64,000 bases of DNA from Hoeflea phototrophica DFL-43 (GCF_000154705.2 NZ_CM002917.1:824461-888460); one strand, 5' to 3'; shown: positions 1 to 10,956, counted from the first letter of the stretch. A program made the numbers and translations. Notes: a model not told the origin generated them from the letters alone.

Positions 1-837
1 CTGGTAGGATCGATCATCAGCGTGATCCGCAATCCGCGCAAACCGACCTTCAACGTCACCGCCAAGGGCCAGACATTGAACTCCGACGGATTGTCGCCGA
101 TCGCCATTCCCTACTTCGTGATGTTCTTCGTGCTGCTTGCGGCCGCAGTCTATTCGGTCTGGCGGCTTGCAACGGAGCCCGTGGCCTCCGACCTGCTGAT
201 GATCGTTGCGATCTGGAATCTGATCAATCTCGGTGTCGCCGGCGCAGGCCTTGGCGTGGTTGCTGAACGCCGCGAACTGCGCCGGAATCAGCGCCTGCCG
301 ATCCGCCGCCACGCTATTCTGCGTCAGGGAGACCGCAACTGGACCGTGATCCTGCTCGATGCCTCGAGCGGTGGCGTCTCCGTGCAGTTCGCTGATCACG
401 AACCCGATATCGATGTGGATTCCGATTGGCGCGGCAAGATCGAGGTGCGCCGCGGCGGCCGCCCGGTTTCCTTCCCGGTCACCATCCGTTCCGTGCGGGA
501 CTTTGATGGCACCAATGTTTTCGGCTTTGCCTATCCCGAGCGGCTGCCGGGAACCTTTATGGCGATCGCCGAGGTGATGTATTCCGATCAGGCTGTGCTC
601 CAGGAACGGATCTCGCGTCGCCAGGTCCGTCTGGACATTGTCAGCGGGACGCTGCGCTTTGCCCGCTGGAGCCTGGTCGAATCGTTCCGAGCGGTTGGCT
701 ACCTGCTTGGTTTCGCACGTGCAGAGAGCGTTGAATCGCATGACGACGCGCCGATCGTGGTCAAGACCAACAATGCCCAGATACCGGGCAAGGCGGCAAG
801 CGTGCCCGATATTCGTGGAGTGCGGACCCATGCGTAA
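1..837 (+). CDS. bcsA: Cellulose synthase catalytic subunit BcsA, C-terminal part (gene begins outside the window)
   Basis: The frame is open from base 1 and ends at TAA 835-837, so only the last 278 residues are present. They hold two hydrophobic membrane segments (about residues 35-60 and 70-90 of the fragment) and a cytoplasmic PilZ domain. The c-di-GMP-binding signature is visible as RLPIRR (RxxxR) followed by DASSGG (D/NxSxxG). In the family, this domain relieves autoinhibition when c-di-GMP binds, so UDP-glucose is polymerised into cellulose at the inner membrane. The glycosyltransferase domain lies upstream of the window. The stop overlaps the start of bcsB by 8 bp, which indicates one operon with bcsB, the TPR-like gene and bcsN. 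Confidence 0.93.
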   Translation: MVGSIISVIRNPRKPTFNVTAKGQTLNSDGLSPIAIPYFVMFFVLLAAAVYSVWRLATEPVASDLLMIVAIWNLINLGVAGAGLGVVAERRELRRNQRLPIRRHAILRQGDRNWTVILLDASSGGVSVQFADHEPDIDVDSDWRGKIEVRRGGRPVSFPVTIRSVRDFDGTNVFGFAYPERLPGTFMAIAEVMYSDQAVLQERISRRQVRLDIVSGTLRFARWSLVESFRAVGYLLGFARAESVESHDDAPIVVKTNNAQIPGKAASVPDIRGVRTHA

Positions 838-3229
838 CTTGATCCTCAAGCTGACGGTTCCTGCGCTGGCCGCCACACTGGTCACCGCAACCGGTGCAAG
901 TGGGCAAAGCCTGCTTCAGGCACCCGCCACGGTGGAAACTGCAACACCGCTGTCGAACCTTGCCGACACGATCCCCGGCACCACGGCGCTCGGCCAGAGC
1001 ATGATCCTGTCAACCCGGCCGACCTCGCTGGCCCGCGCAGCGGCGGACCGGGACCTGATGCTGATTGCTTTCGAGCAGCCCAGATCCGCCTTGATGCTTG
1101 AGGGCGAGACCGATGTGGTCGATCTGAGCCTTGTGGTCGACAAGGCGACGCTTGCCACAGGCGGGGATCTCGTGATCGCCTATCGCAACGCGGTGTCGGT
1201 GATGCCGGAAGCCTCGCTGCTTTCCGTGACTGTCAACGGCGCAGCCGCCGGAGAGTTTGCAATCCGCTCGCCCTCCGGGTTTACCACTCGCAAGCTTTCC
1301 ATCTCGCCGGCCCTGCTGCGCGACGGTGTCAATGAGGTGCGGCTCCGCGCGGTTCAGCGCCACCGGGTCGACTGCTCCATAGACGCGACCTATGAGCTCT
1401 GGACCGAGATCGATCAGCAGGCGTCTGGTTTCCGGCCCAACAGCGCCACCCGCCCGGCGGGCTTTGCACGGCTGCGCGGCATCGGGCGCAATGCTGATCA
1501 ACTGACAGACATGCGGCTTGTCCTGCCCGAGAACGCCGGTGTCGAGGCGCTCAACATGGCCGCACCTCTGGTACAGACCATGGCCCTGGCGCTCAATCGT
1601 GACGACATCTCCGTGAGCGTCGCAGATACTCCAGGCACCGGCCCGGGCATCGATCTCGTCGTTGTTACAGACGGCTCAAAGGAGCATTCGGACGCTATTG
1701 CAAACCAGGCACCCTATGGCCTGTCGGTCGCCGCAGGAACCGATCCGCGCCGCGCAAGGGTGACGCTGCGGACCGCCACCAGGCAGGAAATTCCAGGCGC
1801 CTTGCTCGCTGCTATCCAGGGGCCGCTCAAGAGCCTCATCGACACCGGCATGGGTGCGCCCAAAAAGGGCGAGATCCGTGCCGAAGCCTCGAGCGTCCAC
1901 ACGCTGGCGGACGCGGGCTACACCGCCACCCCGTTCAGCGGTCGGCTGTTCCGCACCGGCTTCGAGATGGTGATGCCCGCGGATTTCTATCCGGCCGAAT
2001 ACGCCACCCTTGACCTTATGCTCCATGCCGCGACGTCGCCCGGCCTGAAGCCGACCTCGCAAATGCTGGTCCGCATCAACGGCCATATCGTCAAGAGCCT
2101 GCCGATGCGTGATGCTGGTGGTCAGGTCTTCAATGGCCGCAAGCTGGAGCTGCCTTTGCGGGCTTTCCGCCCTGGCCGCAACCAGGTCGAGTTGCTTGCC
2201 GAACTGGAGCGTGAATCCGACGACGCCTGCGTCTTCGCCGAACGCGGTGAGGCCACGCCGCGCTTCATCCTGCTTGAAAACACCGAACTTCGCGTTCCTC
2301 AATTGGCCCGCGTGGCGCGTTTGCCGGAACTGGCCACAATGGCCGGCTCCGCCTATCCCTATGCGTCGACCACGGGCGTTGAAGTTTATGCCCTCAGGCC
2401 CGACGCCTATTCGGTGTCGGCGGCGCTGACCATGGTTGCCAGAATGAGCATGGCCGCTCGCGAGCCCCTGCCTGTCCGGCTTGCCTTTGGCCCGCCGGCT
2501 GCCGATCTTCGTGGCAACGCCCTGGTGATCGCGCCGCAGCGCGCTGTCGAGGAACTCGCCCGTCTGGGCCCCAGGGCGTTCCCGCAGGTTTCCGAACGCA
2601 TCGAGTTCGCGGCCGATTTCAGCTTTGCCGATCCAATCCGTACCGCTTCGATCCACTTGCCCGGCGCGGCGATTCCGATGGCCATGACCACCGACCCGTT
2701 GGCGTTGCTCGATGCCTTCCGCCAGACCACCCGCATGCTCCGGAGCGATGCCAACACTGTCGAAAATCTCGGCGAAGCCCTTTCCGGCGGCTTTCGTTCC
2801 TTCCGCCAGTGGCTCAACTACGAGCGCCCCTCCGATGCTGCTCCCCTGGTCGAGCCGCGCCGAAAGGCAACGCTGTCTCAGCGCGCAAACGTATCGGGCG
2901 ACGGTGTGGTCACCTGGCTGACAGCGGACACCTCTCTCGACATGCTCGATGTCTCGACGATGTTGGCCGATCCTGCAATCTGGAACCGGATCGAAGGTGA
3001 GAACGTGGTGTTCGACCTTGATCAGCGTTCGATCCGCACCGTGCGTCCGGAAAGCTATTTCGCCCACAAGGTGACCGATTATGGACCATCAAACCTGCGC
3101 CGGGTGGCGGCCGCGTGGTTCTCGGACCACTTCCGCATCTATGTCGCGCTGGTGCTTGGCCTGATGGCAGTCTTCGCCATCTGGCTTGGACGTGCCACTC
3201 CGCGCGCTGGTGTGAGGACCGACCAATGA
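830..3229 (+). CDS. bcsB: Cellulose synthase periplasmic subunit BcsB
   Basis: A 799-residue protein read from ATG 830. An upstream in-frame extension to 638 lies inside bcsA and is rejected. Residues 1-26 form a signal peptide ending near GASGQS. A long periplasmic region of two repeated carbohydrate-binding/ferredoxin-like units follows, and one C-terminal membrane helix lies at about 770-788 (AVFAIWLGRA) before a short basic tail. In the family, BcsB guides the nascent glucan across the periplasm and its tail helix is needed for BcsA activity. The gene overlaps bcsA by 8 bp and the next gene by 4 bp (ATGA), so the products are translationally coupled. Length fits the family. Confidence 0.93.
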   Translation: MRNLILKLTVPALAATLVTATGASGQSLLQAPATVETATPLSNLADTIPGTTALGQSMILSTRPTSLARAAADRDLMLIAFEQPRSALMLEGETDVVDLSLVVDKATLATGGDLVIAYRNAVSVMPEASLLSVTVNGAAAGEFAIRSPSGFTTRKLSISPALLRDGVNEVRLRAVQRHRVDCSIDATYELWTEIDQQASGFRPNSATRPAGFARLRGIGRNADQLTDMRLVLPENAGVEALNMAAPLVQTMALALNRDDISVSVADTPGTGPGIDLVVVTDGSKEHSDAIANQAPYGLSVAAGTDPRRARVTLRTATRQEIPGALLAAIQGPLKSLIDTGMGAPKKGEIRAEASSVHTLADAGYTATPFSGRLFRTGFEMVMPADFYPAEYATLDLMLHAATSPGLKPTSQMLVRINGHIVKSLPMRDAGGQVFNGRKLELPLRAFRPGRNQVELLAELERESDDACVFAERGEATPRFILLENTELRVPQLARVARLPELATMAGSAYPYASTTGVEVYALRPDAYSVSAALTMVARMSMAAREPLPVRLAFGPPAADLRGNALVIAPQRAVEELARLGPRAFPQVSERIEFAADFSFADPIRTASIHLPGAAIPMAMTTDPLALLDAFRQTTRMLRSDANTVENLGEALSGGFRSFRQWLNYERPSDAAPLVEPRRKATLSQRANVSGDGVVTWLTADTSLDMLDVSTMLADPAIWNRIEGENVVFDLDQRSIRTVRPESYFAHKVTDYGPSNLRRVAAAWFSDHFRIYVALVLGLMAVFAIWLGRATPRAGVRTDQ

Positions 3230-5382
3230 ACACATCCTTCAAAAACCATGTCAGCAAGACAGGCCATTTGGCCCAGGTCCCCGCAATACCCCTTTCTGTC
3301 TGCCGGGGGCCCCGGACGCTGGTTCCATCACTGGCCCTCTCTCTTGTATTGTCGCTGGCCGCCAACTCTGTGACCAATGTCCACGCCGAAGACGGAACCG
3401 GTCTGATCATTGCCGACGCGTTGCAGCTGTTTCCCGTCGATCAGTCGGACAGGTCACCGCAAACCCCGGTGGGACACGCAACCTTGAGAGACGGTGAGGA
3501 AGCTGCGCCGAACCTCGACCCTGTCCACACGGCGGCGCTCTACTACTATGCCAAGGAGCGTCAGATCGACCGGGTCGAAGCCGAAATTGCCCGTCTGCGC
3601 TCGCTTCACCCGGGCTTCAATCCGCCGCAGGACCTTTATCTCGCCGCCGATGAGATCGTGCCGGACGAAACAACGCTCTGGGACCTGTTCGCGGCAGATG
3701 ATTTCACCAGTATCGACGCCGAAATCATTCGCCGCACCGCAGCCGATCCGGGCTGGATGCCAACAGCGGATTTCCAGGCCAAACTGGCGCGCAAGAAACA
3801 GCGTGTGCGCATGAAGGAACTGGCCGACGCCGAAGACTGGCTTGGCCTGGCCGATCTCTCCGCCAGCATCGATACCGCGACCGAAACAGACGTGGATCTG
3901 ATCTGGATGCAGATCGACGCCCTCTCGGCCACAGGCAACCGCGACGGACTGGCGAAGTCCCTGCGTGGCGTGTTGTTGCGCGACGGCGCCAACCGGCTCT
4001 CCGATGAGCATCTCGTCGTAACCCTGCAAAAGGCGTTGCGGGATTTTCCTGCCGCCGAAATCGGTAAGCTGGCTTCGGTGCTTTGGCCGCAACAATCGGG
4101 AACCTATCTTCCTGCGGCCGTCGCGCTCGATATTGCCCGCAAGCAGGTTGCGGAATTCAACGCGAACAAAGAAGCGGCTCCGGTACCGTCCTCGGCGCAA
4201 CAGTTGCTGGCGCTCGAAGCCCGCAAGACCAGAAACCCGGAGGACCTGTCGCTCCTGGGCTGGCACGACATCAAGGTGGAGCAGCCCCAGAGCGCATCGG
4301 AGTGGTTTGCAATCGCCATGGAGGTCGCACCCGGTCCCCAAAATGCCAAGGGCATGTATCTCTCGCTTGAACGGCAGAAGCTGGATCGCGAGGCCTATGA
4401 ATTTGCCGAGACCCACCTGTCGGATCTCTCGGATGACCCGGTGTTCCTGATGAACGTGCTGTCCTCCCGTTTCGGCAATCCGGGAGAGGATGCCATCGGC
4501 GAGGAGGCTGTGCTGGCCTATTCGACTGCGATCATGGAAACCAGTTCGCCCGACCATGCCGAAATTCTTGGCTGGTACGCCTACAATTCCCGCCAGTTTG
4601 ATGCCGCTGAAGCCTGGTTCCGTCAGTCCTATTCCTGGGAAGCCTCGGCGGATCGTCTCAAGGGGCTGGCGCTGGCACTTCTGCAAAGCGGTGACAAGCG
4701 CGGCTTTGCTGCATTGAAGCAGGATTTCACCCACGTCTATCCCGAGATCTGGTCGGAAATCGCAGTGGCGTCTGCGCCCAAGGGGGGCGACGCGGCGTCG
4801 GTGAAAACACCGGCAAAGAACGTCCGGGCGAGCTATGTCAAGCATTTCGAGGCGAAGAACTATCCTGCCTGCCTGCGCGAAATCGACCGTCTGGGTTCGG
4901 GCGGCTTGAAACCTTCGGTCGCGGTGATCCGGGGCTGGTGCGAAATCGGACTGAAGCGCTTTTCCGATGCGCGGATCTCTTTCGAGCGAGGCATGGCCGG
5001 CAAGGGCCAGGTCCGCGCGGATGCTGTTTACGGTGCCGGACTGGCCCTGCTCGGATCACGGTTGACCGATGAGGCCGATGCGCTGATTTCGGCCTATCCG
5101 GTCTCCGCGGAGCGCGACCGGGAGCTCCGGGCGGAGATCTACTACCAGCGCGCTCGCTCCGCCTTTGATCATCAGCAGTTTGACCGCGTTCTCAGGGCGC
5201 TCGATGCCCGCGCTGAACTGGTCGCCGAGCCACGCGACCTCATGCAGATGCGGGCCTGGGCCTACTATCATTCGGGTCAGTCGGCTCGCGCCACTGCCGT
5301 CTTCAAACAGCTCAACATGGTGATCAGGGATACCAGCGCACTTGCTGCGATCGGGCTGATAAACAACAGGGAAGGGAGATGA
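3226..5382 (+). CDS. Large exported TPR-like protein of the cellulose operon (BcsK-like, replaces BcsC here)
   Basis: A 718-residue protein starting at ATG 3226 in an ATGA overlap with bcsB. A signal peptide is visible (hydrophobic core about 31-48, likely cleavage near VHA-ED at 54). The rest is alanine-rich helical repeat, for example YYYAKERQ, WYAYNSRQFDAAEAWF and AWAYYHSGQSARATAVF, typical of tetratricopeptide arrays. No C-terminal outer-membrane beta-barrel can be recognised, unlike enterobacterial BcsC, which ends in a porin-like barrel. Rhizobial-type bcs operons carry a TPR protein, called BcsK in some schemes, at this place. I therefore infer a periplasmic scaffold or export role for cellulose. 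The exact family name is uncertain. The stop overlaps bcsN by 4 bp. Confidence 0.72.
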   Translation: MNTSFKNHVSKTGHLAQVPAIPLSVCRGPRTLVPSLALSLVLSLAANSVTNVHAEDGTGLIIADALQLFPVDQSDRSPQTPVGHATLRDGEEAAPNLDPVHTAALYYYAKERQIDRVEAEIARLRSLHPGFNPPQDLYLAADEIVPDETTLWDLFAADDFTSIDAEIIRRTAADPGWMPTADFQAKLARKKQRVRMKELADAEDWLGLADLSASIDTATETDVDLIWMQIDALSATGNRDGLAKSLRGVLLRDGANRLSDEHLVVTLQKALRDFPAAEIGKLASVLWPQQSGTYLPAAVALDIARKQVAEFNANKEAAPVPSSAQQLLALEARKTRNPEDLSLLGWHDIKVEQPQSASEWFAIAMEVAPGPQNAKGMYLSLERQKLDREAYEFAETHLSDLSDDPVFLMNVLSSRFGNPGEDAIGEEAVLAYSTAIMETSSPDHAEILGWYAYNSRQFDAAEAWFRQSYSWEASADRLKGLALALLQSGDKRGFAALKQDFTHVYPEIWSEIAVASAPKGGDAASVKTPAKNVRASYVKHFEAKNYPACLREIDRLGSGGLKPSVAVIRGWCEIGLKRFSDARISFERGMAGKGQVRADAVYGAGLALLGSRLTDEADALISAYPVSAERDRELRAEIYYQRARSAFDHQQFDRVLRALDARAELVAEPRDLMQMRAWAYYHSGQSARATAVFKQLNMVIRDTSALAAIGLINNREGR

Positions 5383-6374
5383 ATCCCATGATGCCGCGTC
5401 TCATGGCCATGATGGCCTTGGTTGCATCCCTATCGGCATGCACCACCGGGGATGACCCCGATCTGTTCACAGGTTCGATCAAACCGCAGGCGCCGACGCT
5501 ATCAGCAGATGTGTCGCCGGAATTCGCTGTTGCCTATCTGCCGCAGGTGGCGGGCCGGGTCGAGGCCGTCCGCCAGACATCGCAAACGGATCAGATATTC
5601 CAGACCGTGCTTTACCCCAATCCCGGTTACGGCGTTGGTGAAAACAGGCTGACCGTTGCAATCGCGCCGCCCGGCACCAACCAGTCCTTCTATCAGGCCC
5701 CGACCCAGCGTCAGATCATCAATGAAATGCGCGCCGCTCTGCCCGGTGTTCCCATGCAGATCACCTCTTCTGCGGGACAGAACCTACAAGGGCCGTTCGG
5801 CTATGCCATTGGCAGGACCACAGACGGAGCAAACTGTATTTTCGCCTGGCAGACGGCCAGGGAGATCAGCCGCGCACCTGCGACCGGACTGGGTCTTTTG
5901 GGGCGCAAGAGCTATGCGGCCAAGATCCGTCTTCGCTACTGTCATCCGACCATGGGTGAAGCATCGCTCTCCTCGCTGATGGCCGGGCTTCGTATCCGCG
6001 AGGTCACGCCCACGACGGTGGAAATGCTGCGCTTTGCCGAAGGCACCGGTGTCGCGGCCCGCCGTGCCTATGCGGCGCAGGAGCCCTCTGTGATCCAGGC
6101 CCGCCCGGTGGCACTTAAACCGGCCTCCGACCTGGTTGTCCGGGTCAAGAGCAGCCCGCCCGAGACTGCGAAAGTTACGGCACCCGTTCGCAATGCGCCG
6201 CGCGTTCTCAAGCCTGGCGAGCTGGCTGGCTATGCCATGGCGCAGAAGGGCGGTGGCCCGGTTCTCAAACCGGCAAGCGCCGCCGCGACAGCGCTGGAGA
6301 GCCCCGGAAAACCTGTTTCCGTGCGCGTGGTGGAGGCCCCGGCTATTCCGTTGCCAGGGGATCTGAACCGGTAG
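5379..6374 (+). CDS. bcsN: Cellulose biosynthesis lipoprotein BcsN
   Basis: A 331-residue protein beginning at ATG 5379, which overlaps the previous stop (ATGA). A strong ribosome binding site (GGGAAGGGAG) lies just upstream. The N-terminus is a lipoprotein signal with the lipobox LSAC and acylated Cys21. The body resembles the BcsN family, found only in alphaproteobacterial cellulose operons and needed there for full cellulose production, with no known enzymatic activity. The C-terminal third (after about residue 230) is low-complexity and Ala/Pro/Lys-rich, probably flexible. It is the last gene of the operon; a perfect hairpin terminator begins 27 bp after its stop. Confidence 0.85.
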   Translation: MNPMMPRLMAMMALVASLSACTTGDDPDLFTGSIKPQAPTLSADVSPEFAVAYLPQVAGRVEAVRQTSQTDQIFQTVLYPNPGYGVGENRLTVAIAPPGTNQSFYQAPTQRQIINEMRAALPGVPMQITSSAGQNLQGPFGYAIGRTTDGANCIFAWQTAREISRAPATGLGLLGRKSYAAKIRLRYCHPTMGEASLSSLMAGLRIREVTPTTVEMLRFAEGTGVAARRAYAAQEPSVIQARPVALKPASDLVVRVKSSPPETAKVTAPVRNAPRVLKPGELAGYAMAQKGGGPVLKPASAAATALESPGKPVSVRVVEAPAIPLPGDLNR

Positions 6375-6400
6375 CTTTCTCGACGCAGGAAACTGAAGAT

Positions 6401-6430
6401 GACAAAGGCGGCCAACCGGCCGCCTTTGTC
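6401..6430. terminator. Bidirectional hairpin terminator between bcsN and gcvP
   Basis: Thirteen bases (GACAAAGGCGGCC, 6401-6413) and their exact reverse complement (6418-6430) enclose the 4-base loop AACC. The hairpin sits between the convergent bcsN and gcvP ends. Neither side has a long T-run, so it may stop transcription in both directions with help from Rho or act as a 3' stabiliser. Confidence 0.8.
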
Positions 6431-6455
6431 CTGACTGAGGTCCTGGGTCGCAACG

Positions 6456-9308
6456 CTACTCGGCGGCTTCTGCATAGTCCGTCATTGGCGGGCAGGAGCA
6501 GACCAGATGGCGGTCGCCATAGACATTGTCGACCCGGTTGACCGGAGCGAAATATTTGGCGTTGCGCATCGCGCCATCCGGAAAGATTGCCGTCTCGCGG
6601 CCATAGGGCCGGTCCCATGGTCCAACCAGATCCTCGATCGTGTGCGGCGCGTTCTTCAGCGGGTTGTTGTCCCGGTCCATGCGCCCGTCCTCGATCGCCC
6701 AGGCCTCGTTGCGGATTGCCAGCATTGCCGCGCAGAACCGGTCGAGCTCGGCCTTCACTTCCGATTCCGTCGGCTCGATCATCAGCGTTCCAGCCACCGG
6801 CCAGCTCATGGTCGGCGCGTGGAAGCCGCAGTCGATCAGACGCTTGGCGACATCATCAACGGTGACGCCGGCACTTTGCACCAGTGGCCGCGTATCGAGG
6901 ATGCACTCATGCGCCACCCGTCCACCGGGCGAGGTGTAGAGCACATCATAGGCCCCCTTCAGCCGGGCTGCGATGTAGTTGGCGCTCAGGATCGCAATCT
7001 TGGTCGCCTGGGTCAGGCCGTCGCCACCCATCATCAGGCAATAGGCCCAGGAGATCGGCAGGATCGAAGCGGACCCGAAGGGTGCGGCCGAGACTGCACC
7101 GGGTCTGCCATCGGTGATGATGTGACCGGGCAGATGCTCGGCCAGATGCGCCTTGACCCCGATCGGGCCCATGCCGGGGCCGCCCCCGCCATGGGGGATG
7201 CAGAAGGTCTTGTGCAGATTGAGATGGCTCACATCCGCGCCGATGTCGCCCGGCCGCGCAACCCCTACAAGCGCATTGAGATTGGCGCCGTCAAGATAGA
7301 CCTGGCCGCCATGATCATGGGTGATCTTGCAGACTTCCGCAGCCGTTTCCTCGAACACGCCATGGGTTGAAGGGTAGGTGATCATGCAGGCGGCGAGATT
7401 GGCCGAATGCTGCTCGGCCTTTGCGCGGAAATCATCGAGATCGATGTCGCCGTTCTCGCGTGTCCCCACGGCCACCACCGTCATTCCCGCCATTTGCGCC
7501 GAGGCCGGATTGGTGCCATGCGCCGAGGTCGGGATCAGGCAGATGTTGCGGTGTCCCTCGCCATTGGCGCGGTGGAAGCTGCGGATGCTCATCAGCCCCG
7601 CATATTCGCCCTGCGCGCCGGAATTGGGCTGCATCGAGATCGCATCATAGCCGGTGATCAGGCAGAGCTTGTCGGACAGATCGTCGATCATCTCCTTGTA
7701 GCCAAGCGCCTGATCCGCCGGCGCGAAGGGGTGGATGTCGGCAAATTCCGGCCAGGTAATGCACAGCATCTCCGCTGTCGCATTGAGCTTCATGGTGCAT
7801 GAGCCGAGTGGGATCATCGTCCGGTCGAGCGCCAGATCCTTGTCCGACAGACGCCGGATGTAGCGCGTCATCTCGCTTTCGGCGCGGTTCATGTGGAAGA
7901 TCGGATGCTCGAGATAGCGTGACTGCCGGACCAGTGGATCGGGAATCTGCGGCCCGGCCTCGAGATCGTCGAATGACATGTTGCCGCCAAAGGCACGCCA
8001 GATGGCTTCCACCGTTGCGCGCCGCGACACCTCATCGAGCGAGATGCCGATCTGGTCATCGCCGACCTTGCGCAGATTGATGCCTTCCTTGCGCGCCGCC
8101 TCCAGGATCTCGGCCTGCCGGCCTTCGGCAAACACGGTGACCGTGTCGAAGAAGATCGCCGGATCGATGATGAAGTCCAGCTTCTTGAGACCCGCAGCCA
8201 GCGTGGTGGCCCTGGTGTGAACCCGCCCGGCAATCGCGCGCAGGCCCACCGGTCCGTGAAACACCGCATACATCGAGGCGATCACCGCAAGCAGCACCTG
8301 CGCGGTGCAGATGTTCGAGGTCGCCTTCTCGCGGCGGATATGCTGTTCGCGCGTTTGCAATGCCAGCCGGTAGGCCTGGTTGCCGCGCGCATCAACGGTG
8401 ACGCCGACCAGACGCCCGGGCATCGAGCGCTTGTAGGCGTCCTTGACCGCCATATAGGCCGCATGCGGGCCGCCATAGCCCATCGGCACGCCGAAGCGCT
8501 GCATCGATCCGACGGCGATGTCAGCGCCCATTTCGCCCGGTGACTTCAACAGCGTCAGCGACAACGGGTCGGCGGCCACGATGGCAATCGCCTTCTGCGC
8601 GTGAAGCGTGGCGATGACATCGGTGAAATCATGCACATGGCCATAGGTGCCGGGATACTGGAAGATCGCGCCGAACACCTTTGCCGGGTCCAGCTCGGTA
8701 AACGGATCGCCGACCTGCACCTCCCAGCCCAGCGGCTCGGCGCGGGTGCGGATCACCTCGATGGTCTGCGGGTGGCAGTGATGATCGACAAAGAAGGTGG
8801 TGGTCTTGGACTTTGACGCCCGCTCTGCCATCGCCATGGCTTCCGCCGCTGCCGTCGCCTCATCGAGCAGCGAGGCGTTGGCAATGTCGAGCCCGGTCAG
8901 GTCGCTGACCATGGTCTGGAAGTTCAGAAGCGCCTCGAGCCGCCCCTGGCTGATCTCCGGCTGATAGGGCGTGTAGGCGGTGTACCAGGCCGGGTTTTCG
9001 AGAATACAGCGCTGGATCACCGGGGGCATGATGGTGCCGTGATAGCCCTGGCCGATCAGCGACAGCATCACGGTGTTTTTCTTTGCCGTGGCGCGCAGAT
9101 GATCGAGTACTTCGCGTTCGCTCATCGGATCGCCGAAGGCGAGCGCCGTCTTCTGGCGGATCGAAGCCGGCACGGTTTCGTCGACCAGCGCGTCGAGCGA
9201 CGTCGCGCCGACGGTCTCCAGCATCTCGGCGATCTCGGACGGCGAGGGGCCGATATGGCGCCTGTTGGCGAAGTCATAGGGATCGTAATCTGTCAGCTTC
9301 AGGGTCAT
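6456..9308 (-). CDS. gcvP: Glycine dehydrogenase (decarboxylating), P protein
   Basis: A 950-residue fused-type P protein of the glycine cleavage system. It decarboxylates glycine and passes the aminomethyl group to lipoyl-GcvH. The pyridoxal phosphate lysine is Lys700 in NLHKTFC, followed by the glycine-rich loop [13 protein letters not shown]. The N-terminal [14 protein letters not shown] is typical of the family. I start it at ATG 9308; an in-frame TTG at 9323 overlapping the gcvH stop is possible but less likely. It is the last gene of gcvT-gcvH-gcvP, with an 11-bp gap after gcvH. Expression should follow the upstream glycine riboswitch. Confidence 0.97.
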   Translation of the reverse strand: MTLKLTDYDPYDFANRRHIGPSPSEIAEMLETVGATSLDALVDETVPASIRQKTALAFGDPMSEREVLDHLRATAKKNTVMLSLIGQGYHGTIMPPVIQRCILENPAWYTAYTPYQPEISQGRLEALLNFQTMVSDLTGLDIANASLLDEATAAAEAMAMAERASKSKTTTFFVDHHCHPQTIEVIRTRAEPLGWEVQVGDPFTELDPAKVFGAIFQYPGTYGHVHDFTDVIATLHAQKAIAIVAADPLSLTLLKSPGEMGADIAVGSMQRFGVPMGYGGPHAAYMAVKDAYKRSMPGRLVGVTVDARGNQAYRLALQTREQHIRREKATSNICTAQVLLAVIASMYAVFHGPVGLRAIAGRVHTRATTLAAGLKKLDFIIDPAIFFDTVTVFAEGRQAEILEAARKEGINLRKVGDDQIGISLDEVSRRATVEAIWRAFGGNMSFDDLEAGPQIPDPLVRQSRYLEHPIFHMNRAESEMTRYIRRLSDKDLALDRTMIPLGSCTMKLNATAEMLCITWPEFADIHPFAPADQALGYKEMIDDLSDKLCLITGYDAISMQPNSGAQGEYAGLMSIRSFHRANGEGHRNICLIPTSAHGTNPASAQMAGMTVVAVGTRENGDIDLDDFRAKAEQHSANLAACMITYPSTHGVFEETAAEVCKITHDHGGQVYLDGANLNALVGVARPGDIGADVSHLNLHKTFCIPHGGGGPGMGPIGVKAHLAEHLPGHIITDGRPGAVSAAPFGSASILPISWAYCLMMGGDGLTQATKIAILSANYIAARLKGAYDVLYTSPGGRVAHECILDTRPLVQSAGVTVDDVAKRLIDCGFHAPTMSWPVAGTLMIEPTESEVKAELDRFCAAMLAIRNEAWAIEDGRMDRDNNPLKNAPHTIEDLVGPWDRPYGRETAIFPDGAMRNAKYFAPVNRVDNVYGDRHLVCSCPPMTDYAEAAE

Positions 9309-9319
9309 GGCGTTCGCTT

Positions 9320-9682
9320 TCAACCAATCATTGCCTGGTAGGCGGTTTCATCCATCAGCGCGTCTGCGTCGCTGGGATTGCTGAGCTTGAGCTTGAAGAA
9401 CCAGCCCGCGCCGGTGGGGTCGGAATTGACCAGCGACGGGTCGTCGACAATCGCCTGGTTGCTCTCGACGATCTCGCCATCAAGCGGGCAATAAACATCC
9501 GATGCGGCCTTGACCGATTCAACGGTCGAGGCTTCGCCGCCCTTCTCGAATGTGCTGCCGGCGTCCGGCAGTTCGACAAACACCAGATCGCCGAGCTGTT
9601 CGGCGGCATGGGCAGTGATCCCGACAGTGGCGACATCGCCCTCGATCTTGAGCCATTCGTGGTCTTCGGTGAATTTGAGCAT
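9320..9682 (-). CDS. gcvH: Glycine cleavage system H protein
   Basis: A 120-residue lipoyl carrier that shuttles the aminomethyl intermediate between GcvP, GcvT and lipoamide dehydrogenase. The lipoylated lysine is Lys58 in the ESVKAAS motif, preceded by GGEASTV. A ribosome binding site (AGGAAC) lies just before the ATG. Length is standard for the family. It lies 56 bp downstream of gcvT in the same operon. Confidence 0.97.
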   Translation of the reverse strand: MLKFTEDHEWLKIEGDVATVGITAHAAEQLGDLVFVELPDAGSTFEKGGEASTVESVKAASDVYCPLDGEIVESNQAIVDDPSLVNSDPTGAGWFFKLKLSNPSDADALMDETAYQAMIG

Positions 9683-9738
9683 GGAACTGTTCCTGTGTGA
9701 TCTTGGTTTTGGGAATGGGGTTAAGGAAGGCTGAAGGG

Positions 9739-10878
9739 TCAGCGCTTGTAGGTGGTCTGAACGAAGGGCAGGGCACTGACGGCAAGCTCAAGCCGCTTGC
9801 CGCGCACCTCGGCGTAGAGCGTGGTGCCCGCTGCAGAAAGGTCTGCCGGCACATAGCCCATCGCAACCGGACCGCCGACACTGGGGCCGAACCCGCCCGA
9901 CGTCACCGTGCCGATCGCAGCCCCGCCGCTTTCGCTGTCATAAAGCTCCGCCCCGGCGCGCACCGGGGCCTTGCCGGACGGCTGGAGGCCGACCCGCAAC
10001 CGCGCGGGTCCGGTGTCGAATTGGTTAAGGATCACATCAGCCCCTGGAAATCCGCCTTCGCGCTCTCCGCCCGCGCGGCGCGCCTTCTGGATCGCCCATT
10101 TGAGATTGGCCTCGACCGGGGTGGTGGTCTCGTCGATGTCGTTGCCGTAAAGGCAGAGGCCTGCCTCAAGCCGCAGCGAATCCCGCGCGCCAAGCCCGAT
10201 CGCCTCGACCCGGTCATCGGCCAGAAGCAGCCGTGCGACCCGTTCGGTCTCATCAGCCGGGATCGAGATCTCGAAGCCGTCCTCGCCCGAATAGCCCGAG
10301 CGCGACACCACCACCGGCGTGCCGCCGATCTTCAAATCCGCCACATCCATGAACAGCATGTCTTCTGCGTCGGGCGCATAGGAGGCCAGCACGGCCTCCG
10401 CGACCGGGCCCTGCAGCGCGATCAGGCCGCGGCCAAACTGCGCCTCGATCTCGCAGCTGTCCGACAGTGCTGTCCGGATCCTGGCCAGATCCTCATGCTT
10501 GCACGCGGCATTGACCACCAGATAAAGATGATCGCCACGGTTGGCGACCATGAAATCATCCTCGAGTCCGCCTTTGTCGTTCGTGAACAGCCCGTAGCGC
10601 TGCCGGCCGGGCTTGAGGCCCAGCACATCCACCGGCGTGATGGCTTCGAGCGCGCGTGCCGCGTCGGTCACATCGCCGGATCTGGCGCGGATCAGGATCT
10701 GTCCCATATGCGAGACGTCGAACAACCCGGCGGCGGCGCGGGTGTGAAGGTGCTCCTTCATCACGCCCATCGGGTACTGGACCGGCATGTCGTAACCGGC
10801 AAACGCCATCATGCGCGCGCCAAGCTCAAGATGCAGGGAATGAAGCGGTGTCTTCAGAAGGTCTGCGGTGGTGTCCAC
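9739..10878 (-). CDS. gcvT: Aminomethyltransferase, glycine cleavage T protein
   Basis: A 379-residue tetrahydrofolate-dependent enzyme. It releases ammonia from aminomethyl-GcvH and forms methylene-tetrahydrofolate. Recognisable segments are [24 protein letters not shown] and the C-terminal [19 protein letters not shown]. The start is GTG 10878 with GGAGA upstream. It is the first gene of the gcvTHP operon; a tandem glycine riboswitch lies about 80 bp upstream. Length fits the family. Confidence 0.96.
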   Translation of the reverse strand: MDTTADLLKTPLHSLHLELGARMMAFAGYDMPVQYPMGVMKEHLHTRAAAGLFDVSHMGQILIRARSGDVTDAARALEAITPVDVLGLKPGRQRYGLFTNDKGGLEDDFMVANRGDHLYLVVNAACKHEDLARIRTALSDSCEIEAQFGRGLIALQGPVAEAVLASYAPDAEDMLFMDVADLKIGGTPVVVSRSGYSGEDGFEISIPADETERVARLLLADDRVEAIGLGARDSLRLEAGLCLYGNDIDETTTPVEANLKWAIQKARRAGGEREGGFPGADVILNQFDTGPARLRVGLQPSGKAPVRAGAELYDSESGGAAIGTVTSGGFGPSVGGPVAMGYVPADLSAAGTTLYAEVRGKRLELAVSALPFVQTTYKR

Positions 10879-10956
10879 GCGCCAGTCTCCAGTTCAGGTG
10901 CGGGCAAACGCCGCGCACGGGCCAATCTTCAGGCGTCAAACGCCTTTCAACAAGCC

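Noticed and set aside
1676..3067. 463-codon open frame on the minus strand across bcsB
   Set aside because: It lies wholly antisense to bcsB, has no ribosome binding site or family motif, and such frames are common in GC-rich DNA.
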